Assembly (NCBI GenBank): GCA_037481655.1 | Contig: JBBFLF010000011.1 | Coordinates: forward strand, 1-64,000 | DNA length: 64,000 nt | DNA from: Desulfobaccales bacterium | Lineage (GTDB): Bacteria > Desulfobacterota > Desulfobaccia > Desulfobaccales > 0-14-0-80-60-11 | Direction of reading: 5' to 3' | Part shown: positions 7,936 through 16,842 of the stretch, piece by piece | Layout: each line of letters opens with the position of its first letter | Numbering within the stretch: the first letter of the stretch is position 1 | The notes under the pieces: generated by a model | Databases searched by the model: none | What the model was told of the DNA's origin: nothing | What the model saw: the letters and a program-made list of their open reading frames with translations, nothing else | Position numbers and translations under genes: made by a program

Positions 7936-8673
7936 TTACCTCCCGTCGGTGAAGTCCTTGTAATCCCGCCCGAGATAGGCCCGGGTCACCTGGCGGTCGG
8001 CCAAGAGCTCCCGGGCGGCGCCGCTTAAGATGATGCGGCCGGTCTCCAGCACGTAGGCCCGGTCGGCGATCTTCAGGGCGGCCCGGGCGTTTTGCTCCAC
8101 CAGGAGCACGGTGAGGCCCTCCTCTCTTAGGCGCGCCAGGGTGGTCATGATGGCCTCCACCACGATGGGGGCCAGTCCCAGGGAGGGCTCATCCAGGAGC
8201 AGCAGGCGAGGGCGGGCCATAAGGGCCCGGGCGATGGCCAGCATCTGTTGCTCGCCGCCGCTCATGGTGCCCGCGGGCTGCTCCAGGCGCTCCTTGAGAC
8301 GGGGGAAGAGCTGAAAGACCCGCTCCCGGTCGGCTTCGATTTCCGCCGCCGGCACCCGGCGATGGCGGCGGTAGGCCCCCAAAAGCAAATTGTCCGCCAC
8401 GCTCAGGGGCGCAAAGAGCTGACGGCCCTCGGGCACCAGGGCCACGCCCAGGGAGACCAGCTCCTCGGGGGCCACCCCCATCAGCGAGCGGCCCTGGAGG
8501 GTGATTTCTCCCTCCCGGCGCACCAGCCCGGCGATGGCATTGAGGAGGGTGGTCTTGCCGGCGCCGTTGGCCCCGATCAGGGCCACAATCTCCCCTTCCC
8601 GCACATGCAGGGTGACGCCGGCCAGAGCGGTCACCGGCCCATAAGAAGCCGAAAGGTTACGAATCGTCAGCAT
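7936..8673 (-). CDS. livF: High-affinity branched-chain amino acid ABC transporter, ATPase LivF
   Basis: One of the two ATPases of a LivFGHM-type importer, 245 residues. Walker A GANGAGKTT is at residues 34-42, the ABC signature MSGGEQQ begins at 137 and Walker B LLLLDEP ends near 163. The PEGRQLF and SLGLAP stretches are typical of LivF rather than LivG. No clear ribosome-binding site is seen; the AT-rich leader (ATTGTTAATATTTTAAAA) next to a repeat copy may be a boundary or internal promoter. Confidence 0.92.
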   Translation of the reverse strand: MLTIRNLSASYGPVTALAGVTLHVREGEIVALIGANGAGKTTLLNAIAGLVRREGEITLQGRSLMGVAPEELVSLGVALVPEGRQLFAPLSVADNLLLGAYRRHRRVPAAEIEADRERVFQLFPRLKERLEQPAGTMSGGEQQMLAIARALMARPRLLLLDEPSLGLAPIVVEAIMTTLARLREEGLTVLLVEQNARAALKIADRAYVLETGRIILSGAARELLADRQVTRAYLGRDYKDFTDGR

Positions 8674-8700
8674 TTTTAAAATATTAACAATTAGTAACTT

Positions 8701-8795
8701 GTGGGAGAGGGGGCCAGGGAGCCGTGGCCACCTGCCCCCTCTCCCACACCCTCTCCCCCCACCCCGAGTAGAAGGTGGAGAGGGCAGGGCGGGGA
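8701..8795. repeat. G-rich palindromic element, copy 5 (A plus decayed B/C)
   Basis: Hairpin A is complete at 8701-8747 (GTGGGAG to CTCCCAC); the following 48 bases keep CCCTCTCCCCCCACCCC against GGTGGAGAGGG as a B-like pair, but C is lost. It lies between livG and livF within the transcribed cluster. Confidence 0.8.
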
Positions 8796-8829
8796 AACTG
8801 CCACTAATTCAATCCTACCTTTGGCCTTG

Positions 8830-9613
<784 letters not shown>

Positions 9614-9621
<8 letters not shown>

Positions 9622-10576
9622 GGGAGGCGCCCTCCCGGCGGAAATGCCGGTATTCCCACAGATCCAGGAGGCCCCGCACCAGCCCCCGGGGGAGAAAGAT
9701 CATCACCACCATGAGGATGGCCCCGAAGATGACCACCTCGAAATCATGGAAGACCACCAGGAGTTCCGGGAGCACCGTGAGTACCCCGGCGCCCAGAAGC
9801 GAGCCCCAGATGCTGGCCATGCCCCCCACCACCACCATGGTCACCAGCTTGATGGAGAACATGATATCAAAGGAGGAGGGCGCAATGAAATTGAGGGTGT
9901 GAGCATAGAGGCTGCCGGCCAGGGAGGCGTAAAGGGCGCTCCAGACAAAGATGAGGAGCTTGAGGCGCTGGGTGTTGATCCCTAAGGATTCGGCCGCGGC
10001 TTCGCTGTCGTGCAGGGCCCGAAGCGCCCGGCCCAGGCGGGAGTCCACCAGCCCGGCGCTTAAGGCGAGCAGGCCTAAAGTGGCCCCCCAGATGAGGGCA
10101 TAGAGGCGTAAAGGGGTATGAAAGGCGAAGCCCGCCAAGCTGAGGGAGGGAATGCCGCTTAGCCCCGAGGGCCCACCGGTGAGCCGCTGGGCCTGCACGA
10201 AAAAAATATAGACGATGACCCCAAAGCCCAAGGTGGCCATGGCCAGATAATAACCTCGGAGCTTCAAGGCGGGGATGCCGATGAGGAAGGCCAACAGCCC
10301 GGCCAGGCCCAGGCCTGCGACCATCGCCAGCCAGGGGTTTACCCCATAGGTGGCGCTGAGGATGCCGGAGGTGTAGGCCCCCACTCCGAAGAAGGCGGCG
10401 TGGCCCAGGGAGATCTGGCCGGCATAGCCCATGAGGAGGTTCAAGCCCACCACCAGGATGGTGTGGATGCCGATGAAGTTGAGGAGGGAGAGATAGTAGT
10501 CGTTTCGGAGCACCAGGGGCAAAAGGGCCAGGACCACAGCAAAGCCGCCCCAGAGAGCCAGGCGCCGCCATGTCAT
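9614..10576 (-). CDS. livM: Branched-chain amino acid ABC transporter permease LivM
   Basis: Integral membrane permease of 320 residues with many hydrophobic spans. The stretch NLLMGYAGQISLGHAAFFGVGAY is diagnostic of LivM, as are SEAAAESLGIN in the cytoplasmic loop that contacts the ATPases and the glycine-rich VVVGGMASIWGSLLGAG near the C-terminus. It overlaps livH by 4 bp (10573-10576) and livG by 8 bp, which supports a single translation-coupled operon. Confidence 0.93.
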
Positions 10577-11442
10577 GACCTGCCCCCCAGCAGGCCCTGG
10601 GGTCGCACAAAAAGCACCACCAGGAGGATGAAGAAGGCCACCGCGTCCCGGTAGCCTGAGGAGATCAACCCGCTGGCCAGGGATTCGGCCACCCCGAGGA
10701 GCAGGCCTCCCAACACCCCCCCCAGGCTGCTTCCCAGGCCGCCCAGGATGGCAGCGGAAAAGCCCTTGAGCCCCAGCATGGTGCCCATGTCATAGACCCC
10801 CAGGGTGAGGGGGGCGATGAGGATGCCCCCGGCGGCGCCTAAGGCGGCGGAGAGGCCGAAGGAGAGCTGCACCATGCGGGCGGCGGGGATGCCCACCAGC
10901 CGGGCGGCCACCGGGTTGTAGGCGCAGGCCCGCATGGCCTTGCCGGTGAGGGTCAGGCGGAAGAAGGCTTCCAGCCCGGCCAAAAGCAGGGCCGCCACCC
11001 CCAGGACCCAGAGGTTCTGGGGCAGGATGGTGGCCGGGCCGAAGCTGAGGGGCACCGCGCCGCTGAAGGGCGGCAGGTTGTAAGCCTCCTTGCCCCACCA
11101 GAGCATGGCCAGGCCCTTAAGGAGCACCGCGCCCCCCACGGTGATGATGATGAGGGTGAGGGGGCTGCGGTCTTTGACCGGCCGCAGGGCCAGACGTTCA
11201 AAGAGGAGCCCGAGAAGGGTCACCAGGAGGACGGCGCCGACAAAAGCCACTGGCAGGGAAGGGAAGGCCTGATGGAGGCTGATGGCGCACAGGGCCCCCA
11301 GCATGACAAACTCGCCCTGGGCAAAGTTGATGATGTGGGTGGCGTTGAAGATGATGCCGAAGCCCAGGGCGATGAGGGCATAGATGGCCCCATTGGTGAG
11401 CCCGGAGATGAGATACTGGGAGAGGGCCGCCAGGGTTTCCAC
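10573..11442 (-). CDS. livH: Branched-chain amino acid ABC transporter permease LivH
   Basis: Membrane permease of about 289 residues, partner of LivM. Family signatures are GLTNGAIYALIALGFGIIFN and INFAQGEFVMLGA near the N-terminus and the EAA-like VGIPAARMVQ loop, followed by KGFSAAILGGLGSSLGG. I start at GTG 11442 (METLAALSQYL), with AGGAA just upstream, because the longer frame to 11505 adds 21 residues encoded by repeat copy 6 and no LivH has such a leader. The start is therefore inferred; the rest is secure. Confidence 0.9.
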   Translation of the reverse strand: METLAALSQYLISGLTNGAIYALIALGFGIIFNATHIINFAQGEFVMLGALCAISLHQAFPSLPVAFVGAVLLVTLLGLLFERLALRPVKDRSPLTLIIITVGGAVLLKGLAMLWWGKEAYNLPPFSGAVPLSFGPATILPQNLWVLGVAALLLAGLEAFFRLTLTGKAMRACAYNPVAARLVGIPAARMVQLSFGLSAALGAAGGILIAPLTLGVYDMGTMLGLKGFSAAILGGLGSSLGGVLGGLLLGVAESLASGLISSGYRDAVAFFILLVVLFVRPQGLLGGRS

Positions 11443-11460
11443 GGTTTCCTGTACATCGGA

Positions 11461-11583
11461 TGGGGGAGGAAGCCAGGGGCCAGCGGGCCCCGCCCCCTCC
11501 CCCACTCACCCCTCTGCCACTCCCCATTGAGTGGCGAGAGATTCCAGGGAGGGCAGGGAAAGAGCGTGTGCCCGGCCCTCCCT
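11461..11583. repeat. G-rich palindromic element, copy 6 (order A-B-C)
   Basis: Hairpin A spans 11461-11504 (TGGGGGAGG to CCTCCCCCA), B spans 11505-11545 (GCCACTCCCCATTGAGTGGC centre) and C spans 11546-11583 (GGGAGGGC to GCCCTCCCT, imperfect). It fills the gap between the binding-protein stop and livH, and has probably replaced the original livH leader. Confidence 0.75.
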
Positions 11584-11599
11584 CCGCAAGGTTTGGTTT

Positions 11600-12748
11600 T
11601 CACTCCGCCGGCTTGAATTCGCCCTTGTCGATCTTCACCATGACGAAGGCTTCGGGAGTGAGGCCGTTGTGGTCTTCGGGGCTCATATTGAAGACGCCGC
11701 TCACCCCCACGTAATTCTTGGTGTTCTCGATGGCGGCCCGGAGCTTGTCCGGGTCCGGGCCGGCCTGTTCCAGGGCCAGGGCCAGGATCTTCATGGCGTC
11801 ATAGGCATAGCCCCCGAAGCTGGAGGCCGGGGCGTTGAAGGCCCGGCGATAGGCCTCGTCGTATCTGGCCAGCACCGCTTTCTGAGGGTCGGTGTCGGGG
11901 AGGCTCGGGTAGATCACCAGCTTGCCGGCGGGCATGAGAATGCCTTCGCCCGCGTCCCCGGCCAGCTCAATGAACTTCTTGGAGGCGGCGCCGTGGCTCT
12001 GGATGAGGGGGATCTTCATGCCCAGCTGCTTCAGGTTTTTGGCCACAATGGCCGGAGCCGGGCCGGTGCCCCAGCAGATCACCGCCTGGGCCGGGGTGTT
12101 GCGGATCTTGGTGAGCTGCGGGGTCATGTCGGTGTCCTTCTCCCCGAAGACCTCGTCCGCTACCACCTTAATCCCGAACTGGGGCGCCTGCTCGGTGAGC
12201 TGCTTGCGGCCCGAGACCCCGAAACCGGTGGACACGGTGAGGATGGCCACCTGGGAGATATTGTGTTTTTTAAGGTATTGATAAATCCGGTTCACCGCCA
12301 TGGCGTCGGTCTGGGCGGTCTTGAAGACCCACTGGCGCTCCGCCGCCGGGTGGGTGATCTCAATGCCGGCGGCGCAGGAGATGAGGGGCACCTTGGCCTT
12401 CTGGGTGATGGGCAGGACCGCCATGGAGGTGTGGGTCAGGCTGGGGCCGATGACCGCCAGGGCCTTGTCCTTCTGGATGAGCTTTTCGGCGTGCAGCCGG
12501 GCCTTGGTGACGTCCCCCTCGTCATCGTAGATGACCACCTTCAGGGGATGCCCCTTAATGCCCCCTTTGGTGTTGTATTCATTGATCAGCATCTGCAAGG
12601 TGTTGCGCTCCGGCTCCCCCAAATACGAGGCAGGACCGGTGATGGAGAAGATGCCGCCGATGACGTAGGGTTCCGGGGGATTCTGGGCCCAGGCTGCGCC
12701 TGCCAGCACCAGAAGCACAAGGACGATGGATGCCAGTCTGCCGCTCAT
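11600..12748 (-). CDS. Branched-chain amino acid-type ABC transporter substrate-binding protein (second)
   Basis: LivK-class periplasmic receptor of 382 residues. The signal peptide MSGRLASIVLVLLVLAGAAWA is followed by a mature part starting near QNPPEPYVIGG. Family segments include GIFSITGPASYLGEPE, LIQKDKALAVIGPSLTHTS and SFGGYAYDAMKILA. It directly precedes livHMGF in the operon and is the more likely primary receptor; the other binding protein lies at 4314-5453. The two diverge clearly, so the importer may recognise two ligand classes. Confidence 0.92.
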   Translation of the reverse strand: MSGRLASIVLVLLVLAGAAWAQNPPEPYVIGGIFSITGPASYLGEPERNTLQMLINEYNTKGGIKGHPLKVVIYDDEGDVTKARLHAEKLIQKDKALAVIGPSLTHTSMAVLPITQKAKVPLISCAAGIEITHPAAERQWVFKTAQTDAMAVNRIYQYLKKHNISQVAILTVSTGFGVSGRKQLTEQAPQFGIKVVADEVFGEKDTDMTPQLTKIRNTPAQAVICWGTGPAPAIVAKNLKQLGMKIPLIQSHGAASKKFIELAGDAGEGILMPAGKLVIYPSLPDTDPQKAVLARYDEAYRRAFNAPASSFGGYAYDAMKILALALEQAGPDPDKLRAAIENTKNYVGVSGVFNMSPEDHNGLTPEAFVMVKIDKGEFKPAE

Positions 12749-12857
12749 GGTCGCCTCCTCTGGCCGCCTGCCAGGGGCCGAGGGCCTAAGACGGAGGGAA
12801 TGCCCCGATTCTCACGCTCCCCTGACCCCGCAGGGCTGGTTTGTCGCCCGCTGCCGG

Positions 12858-13289
12858 TTAAAGCTTATACACCTCTTCCCCTTTGTAAATGTGGATGCCC
12901 GCCTGCTGCAGGAGGGCGATGGCCTCATCCAGGTTGTCAAAGCGGAAGATGATGACCGCGTTCTTGCCGCTGTGCTGCACAAAGGCGTACATGTATTCCA
13001 CGTTGATGCCGGCCTTGGCCAGGATGTCCAGGACGGAGGCCAGGCCGCCGGGACGGTCCGGCACCTCGATGGCTACCACCTCGGTCTTGCCCACGGTGAA
13101 GCCCTTGGACTTGAGGACGTCCCGGGCCAGGGCGTAGTTGTCCACGATGAGGCGCAGGATGCCGAAATCGGTGGTGTCCGCCAAAGACAGGGCCCGGATG
13201 TTGACGCCGGCCTCGCCCAAGACCCGGGTGACCTCCGCCAGGCGGCCGGCCTTGTTCTCCAAAAACACGGAAATCTGCTCCACCTTCAT
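12858..13289 (-). CDS. Double ACT-domain protein
   Basis: A 143-residue protein made of two ACT repeats, about residues 1-68 ([27 protein letters not shown]) and 69-143 ([30 protein letters not shown]). ACT domains bind amino acids and give allosteric control. Stand-alone double ACT proteins next to phenylacetate-CoA ligase are common in anaerobes, where they are presumed to sense aromatic or branched-chain amino acids; this is inference. It starts 18 bp after the ligase and precedes the binding protein. Confidence 0.88.
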   Translation of the reverse strand: MKVEQISVFLENKAGRLAEVTRVLGEAGVNIRALSLADTTDFGILRLIVDNYALARDVLKSKGFTVGKTEVVAIEVPDRPGGLASVLDILAKAGINVEYMYAFVQHSGKNAVIIFRFDNLDEAIALLQQAGIHIYKGEEVYKL

Positions 13290-13307
13290 GGGCTGGCACT
13301 CCTTTCC

Positions 13308-14615
13308 TCAGGCCGAAAGCTTGCGTTTGTCCACCACCCGCTGGGCCTTGCCTTCGCTTCTCGGGATGGAGCGGGGCTCCACCAGCCGGACCTTGACCGA
13401 GACGGAGAGGTAATCCTTGATGCGGCTTTCGATGCGTTTGGCCAGGGCCTGGAGGCCTTTGACCTCATCGGAGAAGGTGGCCTCATCCACCTCCACCGCC
13501 ACCTCCAGGGTGTCCAAGGCCCCTTGGCGGTCCACGATGAGCTGATAGTGGGGGGCCACGCCCGGGATCTCCATAAGCACCGCCTCGATCTGGGAGGGGA
13601 AGACATTCACCCCCCGGATGATGAGCATGTCGTCGCTGCGGCCCTGGATGCGGCGGATGCGGGCGATGGTGCGGCCGCAGATGCAGGGGGCGTAGTCGAT
13701 GGCGGTGATGTCCCGGGTGCGGTAGCGGATCAGGGGGAAGGCCTCCTTGGTGAGGGTGGTGATCACCAGCTCCCCCAGCTCGCCGGGCGGCAGCCGCTTC
13801 AAGGTCACCGGGTCGATGATCTCCGGCAGGAAGTGGTCCTCAAAGAGATGCAGGCCATGCTTGGCCTCGATGCACTCCACCGCCACGCCTGGCCCGATGA
13901 TCTCGGAGAGGCCGTAGATGTCCAGGGCGTCCAGGTGCAGGCGGGCCTCAATCTCCGTGCGCATGGCCTCGCTCCAGGGTTCGGCGCCGAAGATGCCCAC
14001 CCGGAGCTTGGTCTGGCGGAAATCCACCCCCATCTCCTGGGCCACCTCCGCCAGATAGAGGGCAAAGGAGGGGGTGCAGCAGAGCACCGTGGGGCCGAAG
14101 TCCTGGATGAGCATGATCTGCCGCCGGGTCTGGCCGCCGGAGACCGGGATGACCGCAGCGCCCAGGCGCTCCACCCCATAATGGAAGCCCAGGCCGCCGG
14201 TGAAGAGGCCATAGCCGTAAGCGATGTGGACGATGTCCCCCCGGTGCACCCCGGCGGCGGCGAGGGTCCGGGCCATGAGGTCGGCCCAGGTGTTGAGGTC
14301 CCGCTGGGTGTAGGCCACCGGGGTGGGCTTGCCGGTGGTGCCGCTGGAGGCGTGGATGCGTACGATCTGCTCCATGGGCACCGCAAACAGCCCGAAGGGG
14401 TAGTTGTCCCGGATGTCCTGTTTGGTGGTGAAGGGCAGCTGCTCCAGGTCCGCCAGGCTGCGGATGTCCTCGGGCTTCACCCCGGCTTCGTCCAGACGGC
14501 GCCGGTAAAAGGGCACCAGATGATAGACCCGCTCCACCAGGGCCTGAAGCCGGCGCAACTGCAAGGCCTCCAGGTCCTCCCGGGGCAGGGTCTCGTTGGC
14601 AATGTCGAAGATCAT
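13308..14615 (-). CDS. paaK: Phenylacetate-CoA ligase
   Basis: Activates phenylacetate or a related aryl acid to its CoA thioester with ATP, forming AMP. The 435-residue product has the ATP loop [11 protein letters not shown], the [12 protein letters not shown] motif, RYRTRDIT, the small [16 protein letters not shown] region and a C-terminal [11 protein letters not shown] with the conserved lysine. The start at ATG 14615 (MIFDIANE) has AAGG upstream; the open frame extending to 14810 is repeat-encoded and rejected. It leads the ligase-ACT-liv operon, which fits uptake and activation of aryl acids or salvage of aromatic amino acid products. Confidence 0.9.
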   Translation of the reverse strand: MIFDIANETLPREDLEALQLRRLQALVERVYHLVPFYRRRLDEAGVKPEDIRSLADLEQLPFTTKQDIRDNYPFGLFAVPMEQIVRIHASSGTTGKPTPVAYTQRDLNTWADLMARTLAAAGVHRGDIVHIAYGYGLFTGGLGFHYGVERLGAAVIPVSGGQTRRQIMLIQDFGPTVLCCTPSFALYLAEVAQEMGVDFRQTKLRVGIFGAEPWSEAMRTEIEARLHLDALDIYGLSEIIGPGVAVECIEAKHGLHLFEDHFLPEIIDPVTLKRLPPGELGELVITTLTKEAFPLIRYRTRDITAIDYAPCICGRTIARIRRIQGRSDDMLIIRGVNVFPSQIEAVLMEIPGVAPHYQLIVDRQGALDTLEVAVEVDEATFSDEVKGLQALAKRIESRIKDYLSVSVKVRLVEPRSIPRSEGKAQRVVDKRKLSA

Positions 14616-14665
14616 GGATGGGACCTTGTTAAAAGAAATCGGCTTGAGACCGTGGCGTATGGCTT

Positions 14666-14799
14666 GTGGGAGAGGGGGCCAGGGGCCGGTGGCCCCTGCC
14701 CCCTCTCCCACCCCCTCTCCCCCAACCCCCTTTGGGGGGTGGGGAGGGGAGATTGAGGGGAGGGCGGGGGGCCTGCGGTCCCCCGGCCCTCCCCTCAAA
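14666..14799. repeat. G-rich palindromic element, copy 7 (order A-B-C, best copy)
   Basis: The clearest copy. Hairpin A is 14666-14711 (22-bp arms, GTGGGAGAGGGGGCCAGGGG), B is 14712-14752 (CCCCTCTCCCCCAACCCCC against GGGGGGTGGGGAGGGG) and C is 14754-14799 (TTGAGGGGAGGGC to GCCCTCCCCTCAA). It lies upstream of the ligase start, in the position of the operon leader. Confidence 0.9.
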
Positions 14800-14898
14800 G
14801 TCTTTCTCACAGTCTCAATTTGTGAAAACTACCACAGTGGCCCGCAAGGGGTCAAGAAGATTTAAGATCAGGGGGCGGAAGCGGGGTGAAAGGGGGGA

Positions 14899-14926
14899 GG
14901 GGGGTCAGGGGCGCCCCTGACCCCCC
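14899..14926. repeat. Perfect 28-bp GC palindrome downstream of the sulfite reductase
   Basis: GGGGGGTCAGGGGC is followed directly by its reverse complement, giving a 14-bp perfect inverted repeat that ends 6 bp before the minus-strand stop at 14933. It could act as a transcript-end hairpin, though the T-tract is poor. Together with copy 7 it accounts for most of the 317-bp gap 14616-14932. Confidence 0.6.
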
Positions 14927-14932
14927 GGGGTC

Positions 14933-15610
14933 TTACTGCACCGGCGGCAGGCCCAGGTCTCTGACAAAGGTCTCCAGGCCCACCTCATCCAGGACCCGGC
15001 CCAGGCGCTTGGCCTTGCCCTGGCGGCGGTACCAGTCCACCACCCGGTCCACCAGGTCCAGGGCCTCCTCATCACTCAAGTTCTGGGCGATGACATCCGC
15101 GAGGCGAGGCTTTAAGCCCGAGACAAAGCCGCCGGCCAGCACCCGCCAGCCCTTGGCCATACCCACCAGGCCGATGTCCTTGATGGAGGCCTCGGAGCAG
15201 TTGTTGGGGCAGCCTGAGACTCCGATCTTGAATTTATAGGGCAATGCCATGCCGTGGTATTTCTCGTCCAGCTTGAGGCCCACCCCCACGGCGTCCTGCA
15301 TGCCGATGCGGCAGAAGGTGGTGCCGGGGCAGATCTTGACGGACCGCACGCACAGGCCGATGGCGGCGCCGGGCACCAGCCCCAGCTCCTGCCACACCGC
15401 GTCCAGGTCCTCGGGCTTCAGCCCCACCAGGGCAAAGCGCTCGGCGCTGGTGAGCTTGATGGCCTTGACGCCGTACTTCTCTGCCACGTCCGCCAGCTTG
15501 CGGAGCAAGCTGAAGTCGGTGATGATGCCCCCGGGGATGTGGGGGGCGATGGCGAAGGTCTCCTTATCCCGCTGCAGGATGGCACCTTTTTCCAGGATGT
15601 CGTCCGGCAT
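14933..15610 (-). CDS. Small assimilatory-type siroheme sulfite reductase
   Basis: A 225-residue nitrite/sulfite reductase-family protein. The four cysteines that hold the siroheme-coupled [4Fe-4S] cluster are visible: Cys94 and Cys100 in CPGTTFC and Cys134 and Cys138 in GCPNNC. This compact single-subunit form resembles the low-spin assimilatory sulfite reductase of Desulfovibrio, which reduces sulfite to sulfide by six electrons; the electron donor is unknown. It is much shorter than DsrA/DsrB and has no ferredoxin insert. AGGAGG precedes the ATG, and a 17-bp palindrome lies about 32 bp upstream. Confidence 0.88.
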   Translation of the reverse strand: MPDDILEKGAILQRDKETFAIAPHIPGGIITDFSLLRKLADVAEKYGVKAIKLTSAERFALVGLKPEDLDAVWQELGLVPGAAIGLCVRSVKICPGTTFCRIGMQDAVGVGLKLDEKYHGMALPYKFKIGVSGCPNNCSEASIKDIGLVGMAKGWRVLAGGFVSGLKPRLADVIAQNLSDEEALDLVDRVVDWYRRQGKAKRLGRVLDEVGLETFVRDLGLPPVQ

Positions 15611-15641
15611 ATGTCCTCCTTATTTATTGTTATATTCTCGG

Positions 15642-15658
15642 TCAATAATAATTATTGA
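15642..15658. promoter_or_regulatory. Perfect 17-bp palindrome upstream of sulfite reductase
   Basis: TCAATAAT-A-ATTATTGA is an exact dyad in an AT-rich patch 32-48 bp before the sulfite reductase start. A second inverted pair, TTGA-N5-TCAA, overlaps it on the upstream side. Position and symmetry suit an operator for a dimeric regulator; the regulator is not identified, and the spacing does not exactly match the FNR or HcpR consensus. Confidence 0.5.
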
Positions 15659-15747
15659 TATCTTCAAGGCAAGGGACAGGGCAAAATTTTTCCTCAGCCA
15701 ATGCCCGCCGCGGATGTAACCGCGCCAGGGCCAGGCTGCCTGATACT

Positions 15748-16839
15748 TCAGCCGCCGTCACCCAGGGCCTCCTGAGGGCCCTCCAGGGCGACGGTTTTCG
15801 GCCGGGTGAAGACCCCCCAGCGCCGGCCCCGGCCCCAGTCATAGTCCACCAGGCGTCCCTGCTCATCCAGGTCCAGGGTCAGGGCAAAGGGAAAGGCGGC
15901 GCCGGGCAGGCTGAAGCGCAGATCCACCCAGGTGGCGCTGGTAAATCCGGGATGTTGCTCCACCACCGCCAGTTGGGGGAAGCGGGCAAATTCCAGGAAG
16001 CGACTGAGAAGCCAGGCGGCCTCCGGGGCCGGGGTCTGGTCCAGCCTTTGGGCCGGCCAGCTAAGCACCACCGCCTCCGCCGGCGGCCTCCAGGAGACCT
16101 CCGGCACCCGGGGAGGGAAGGCCGGCCGCACGGTCACCACCCGGGGAGGATGATTCCCGGGGGCCGGGTCGGCGGCCCGCCAGGGCAGTTCCACAAAGGC
16201 CTCCCGCCATTCTTCGGGCAGAGTGGCCACCAGGTGCCAGCGCCGGGGGGAGAAGGGCTGGGGGAGGGCGGCCACCGAGACCGCCTCCGGGCCGAAGAGC
16301 TGCCGGGCCTGCCTGAGGGCCTCAGAGTGATACCAGCCCACCAACGCCAAATATCCCAGGGCCAGAGACAGAGAGAGGACTGCCGGCCAACGCCGGGTGC
16401 CCCCCACAAACCCCGCCACGGCGCCGGGAGCCAGGATCATGAGCAGGTAAATATCTACAATAAAGAGGAGGTCCAGGGTGAACTTCTGGCGGCTGAAGGG
16501 ACTCAGAAGCTGGGTGCCGTAGGAGGTGAGCACGTCGAGAAACAGATGGCTGGCCAGCACCACCACCCCCAGGAGCACCGCCGGGCGGAACCACTGCCGG
16601 CCGCCCAGCCAGCGGGCCAGCAACCCCCCCAGCAGGGCCAGGACAGGAAGCATAAAGAGGGAATGGGTGAGGCCCCGGTGATGGCGCAGATAGCTCACCC
16701 GGTCGATAAAGAGGAGCAGGAAATCCGCATCCGGCAGCAGGGCAAAGCCCGCGGCCAGCAGTGCCGCCCGCCGGGGGGCGGGGGAGCGCAGGAGGCGGGA
16801 GAGGCCGACTCCCGCAGTCACATGGGTCAACGGGTCCAT
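15748..16839 (-). CDS. YdjM/DUF457-type membrane-bound metal-dependent hydrolase
   Basis: A 363-residue protein whose N-terminal 200 residues are the LexA-regulated YdjM/DUF457 membrane hydrolase domain: MDPLTHVTAGVGLSRLL, ALLPDADFLLL, HHRGLTHSLFMLP and SHLFLDVLTSYGT provide the conserved His and Asp residues between hydrophobic spans. The C-terminal 160 residues are soluble and unassigned. No substrate is established for the family. It starts 3 bp after the kinase stop, so the two are probably co-transcribed. Confidence 0.82.
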   Translation of the reverse strand: MDPLTHVTAGVGLSRLLRSPAPRRAALLAAGFALLPDADFLLLFIDRVSYLRHHRGLTHSLFMLPVLALLGGLLARWLGGRQWFRPAVLLGVVVLASHLFLDVLTSYGTQLLSPFSRQKFTLDLLFIVDIYLLMILAPGAVAGFVGGTRRWPAVLSLSLALGYLALVGWYHSEALRQARQLFGPEAVSVAALPQPFSPRRWHLVATLPEEWREAFVELPWRAADPAPGNHPPRVVTVRPAFPPRVPEVSWRPPAEAVVLSWPAQRLDQTPAPEAAWLLSRFLEFARFPQLAVVEQHPGFTSATWVDLRFSLPGAAFPFALTLDLDEQGRLVDYDWGRGRRWGVFTRPKTVALEGPQEALGDGG

Positions 16840-16842
16840 GGC

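Noticed and set aside
12726-14756. Open frame of 676 codons on the plus strand opposite ligase and ACT genes
   Set aside because: Antisense shadow; the minus strand carries full family motifs.
14616-14810. N-terminal extension of the ligase (and similar extensions of livH, the PDZ protein and mdh)
   Set aside because: These leaders are encoded by the G-rich repeat or noncoding leader DNA and match no family; starts with ribosome-binding sites or family-type N-termini lie downstream.
14933-15610. Dissimilatory sulfite reductase subunit (DsrA or DsrB)
   Set aside because: At 225 residues it is far too short and lacks the extra ferredoxin domain; the compact assimilatory type fits better.
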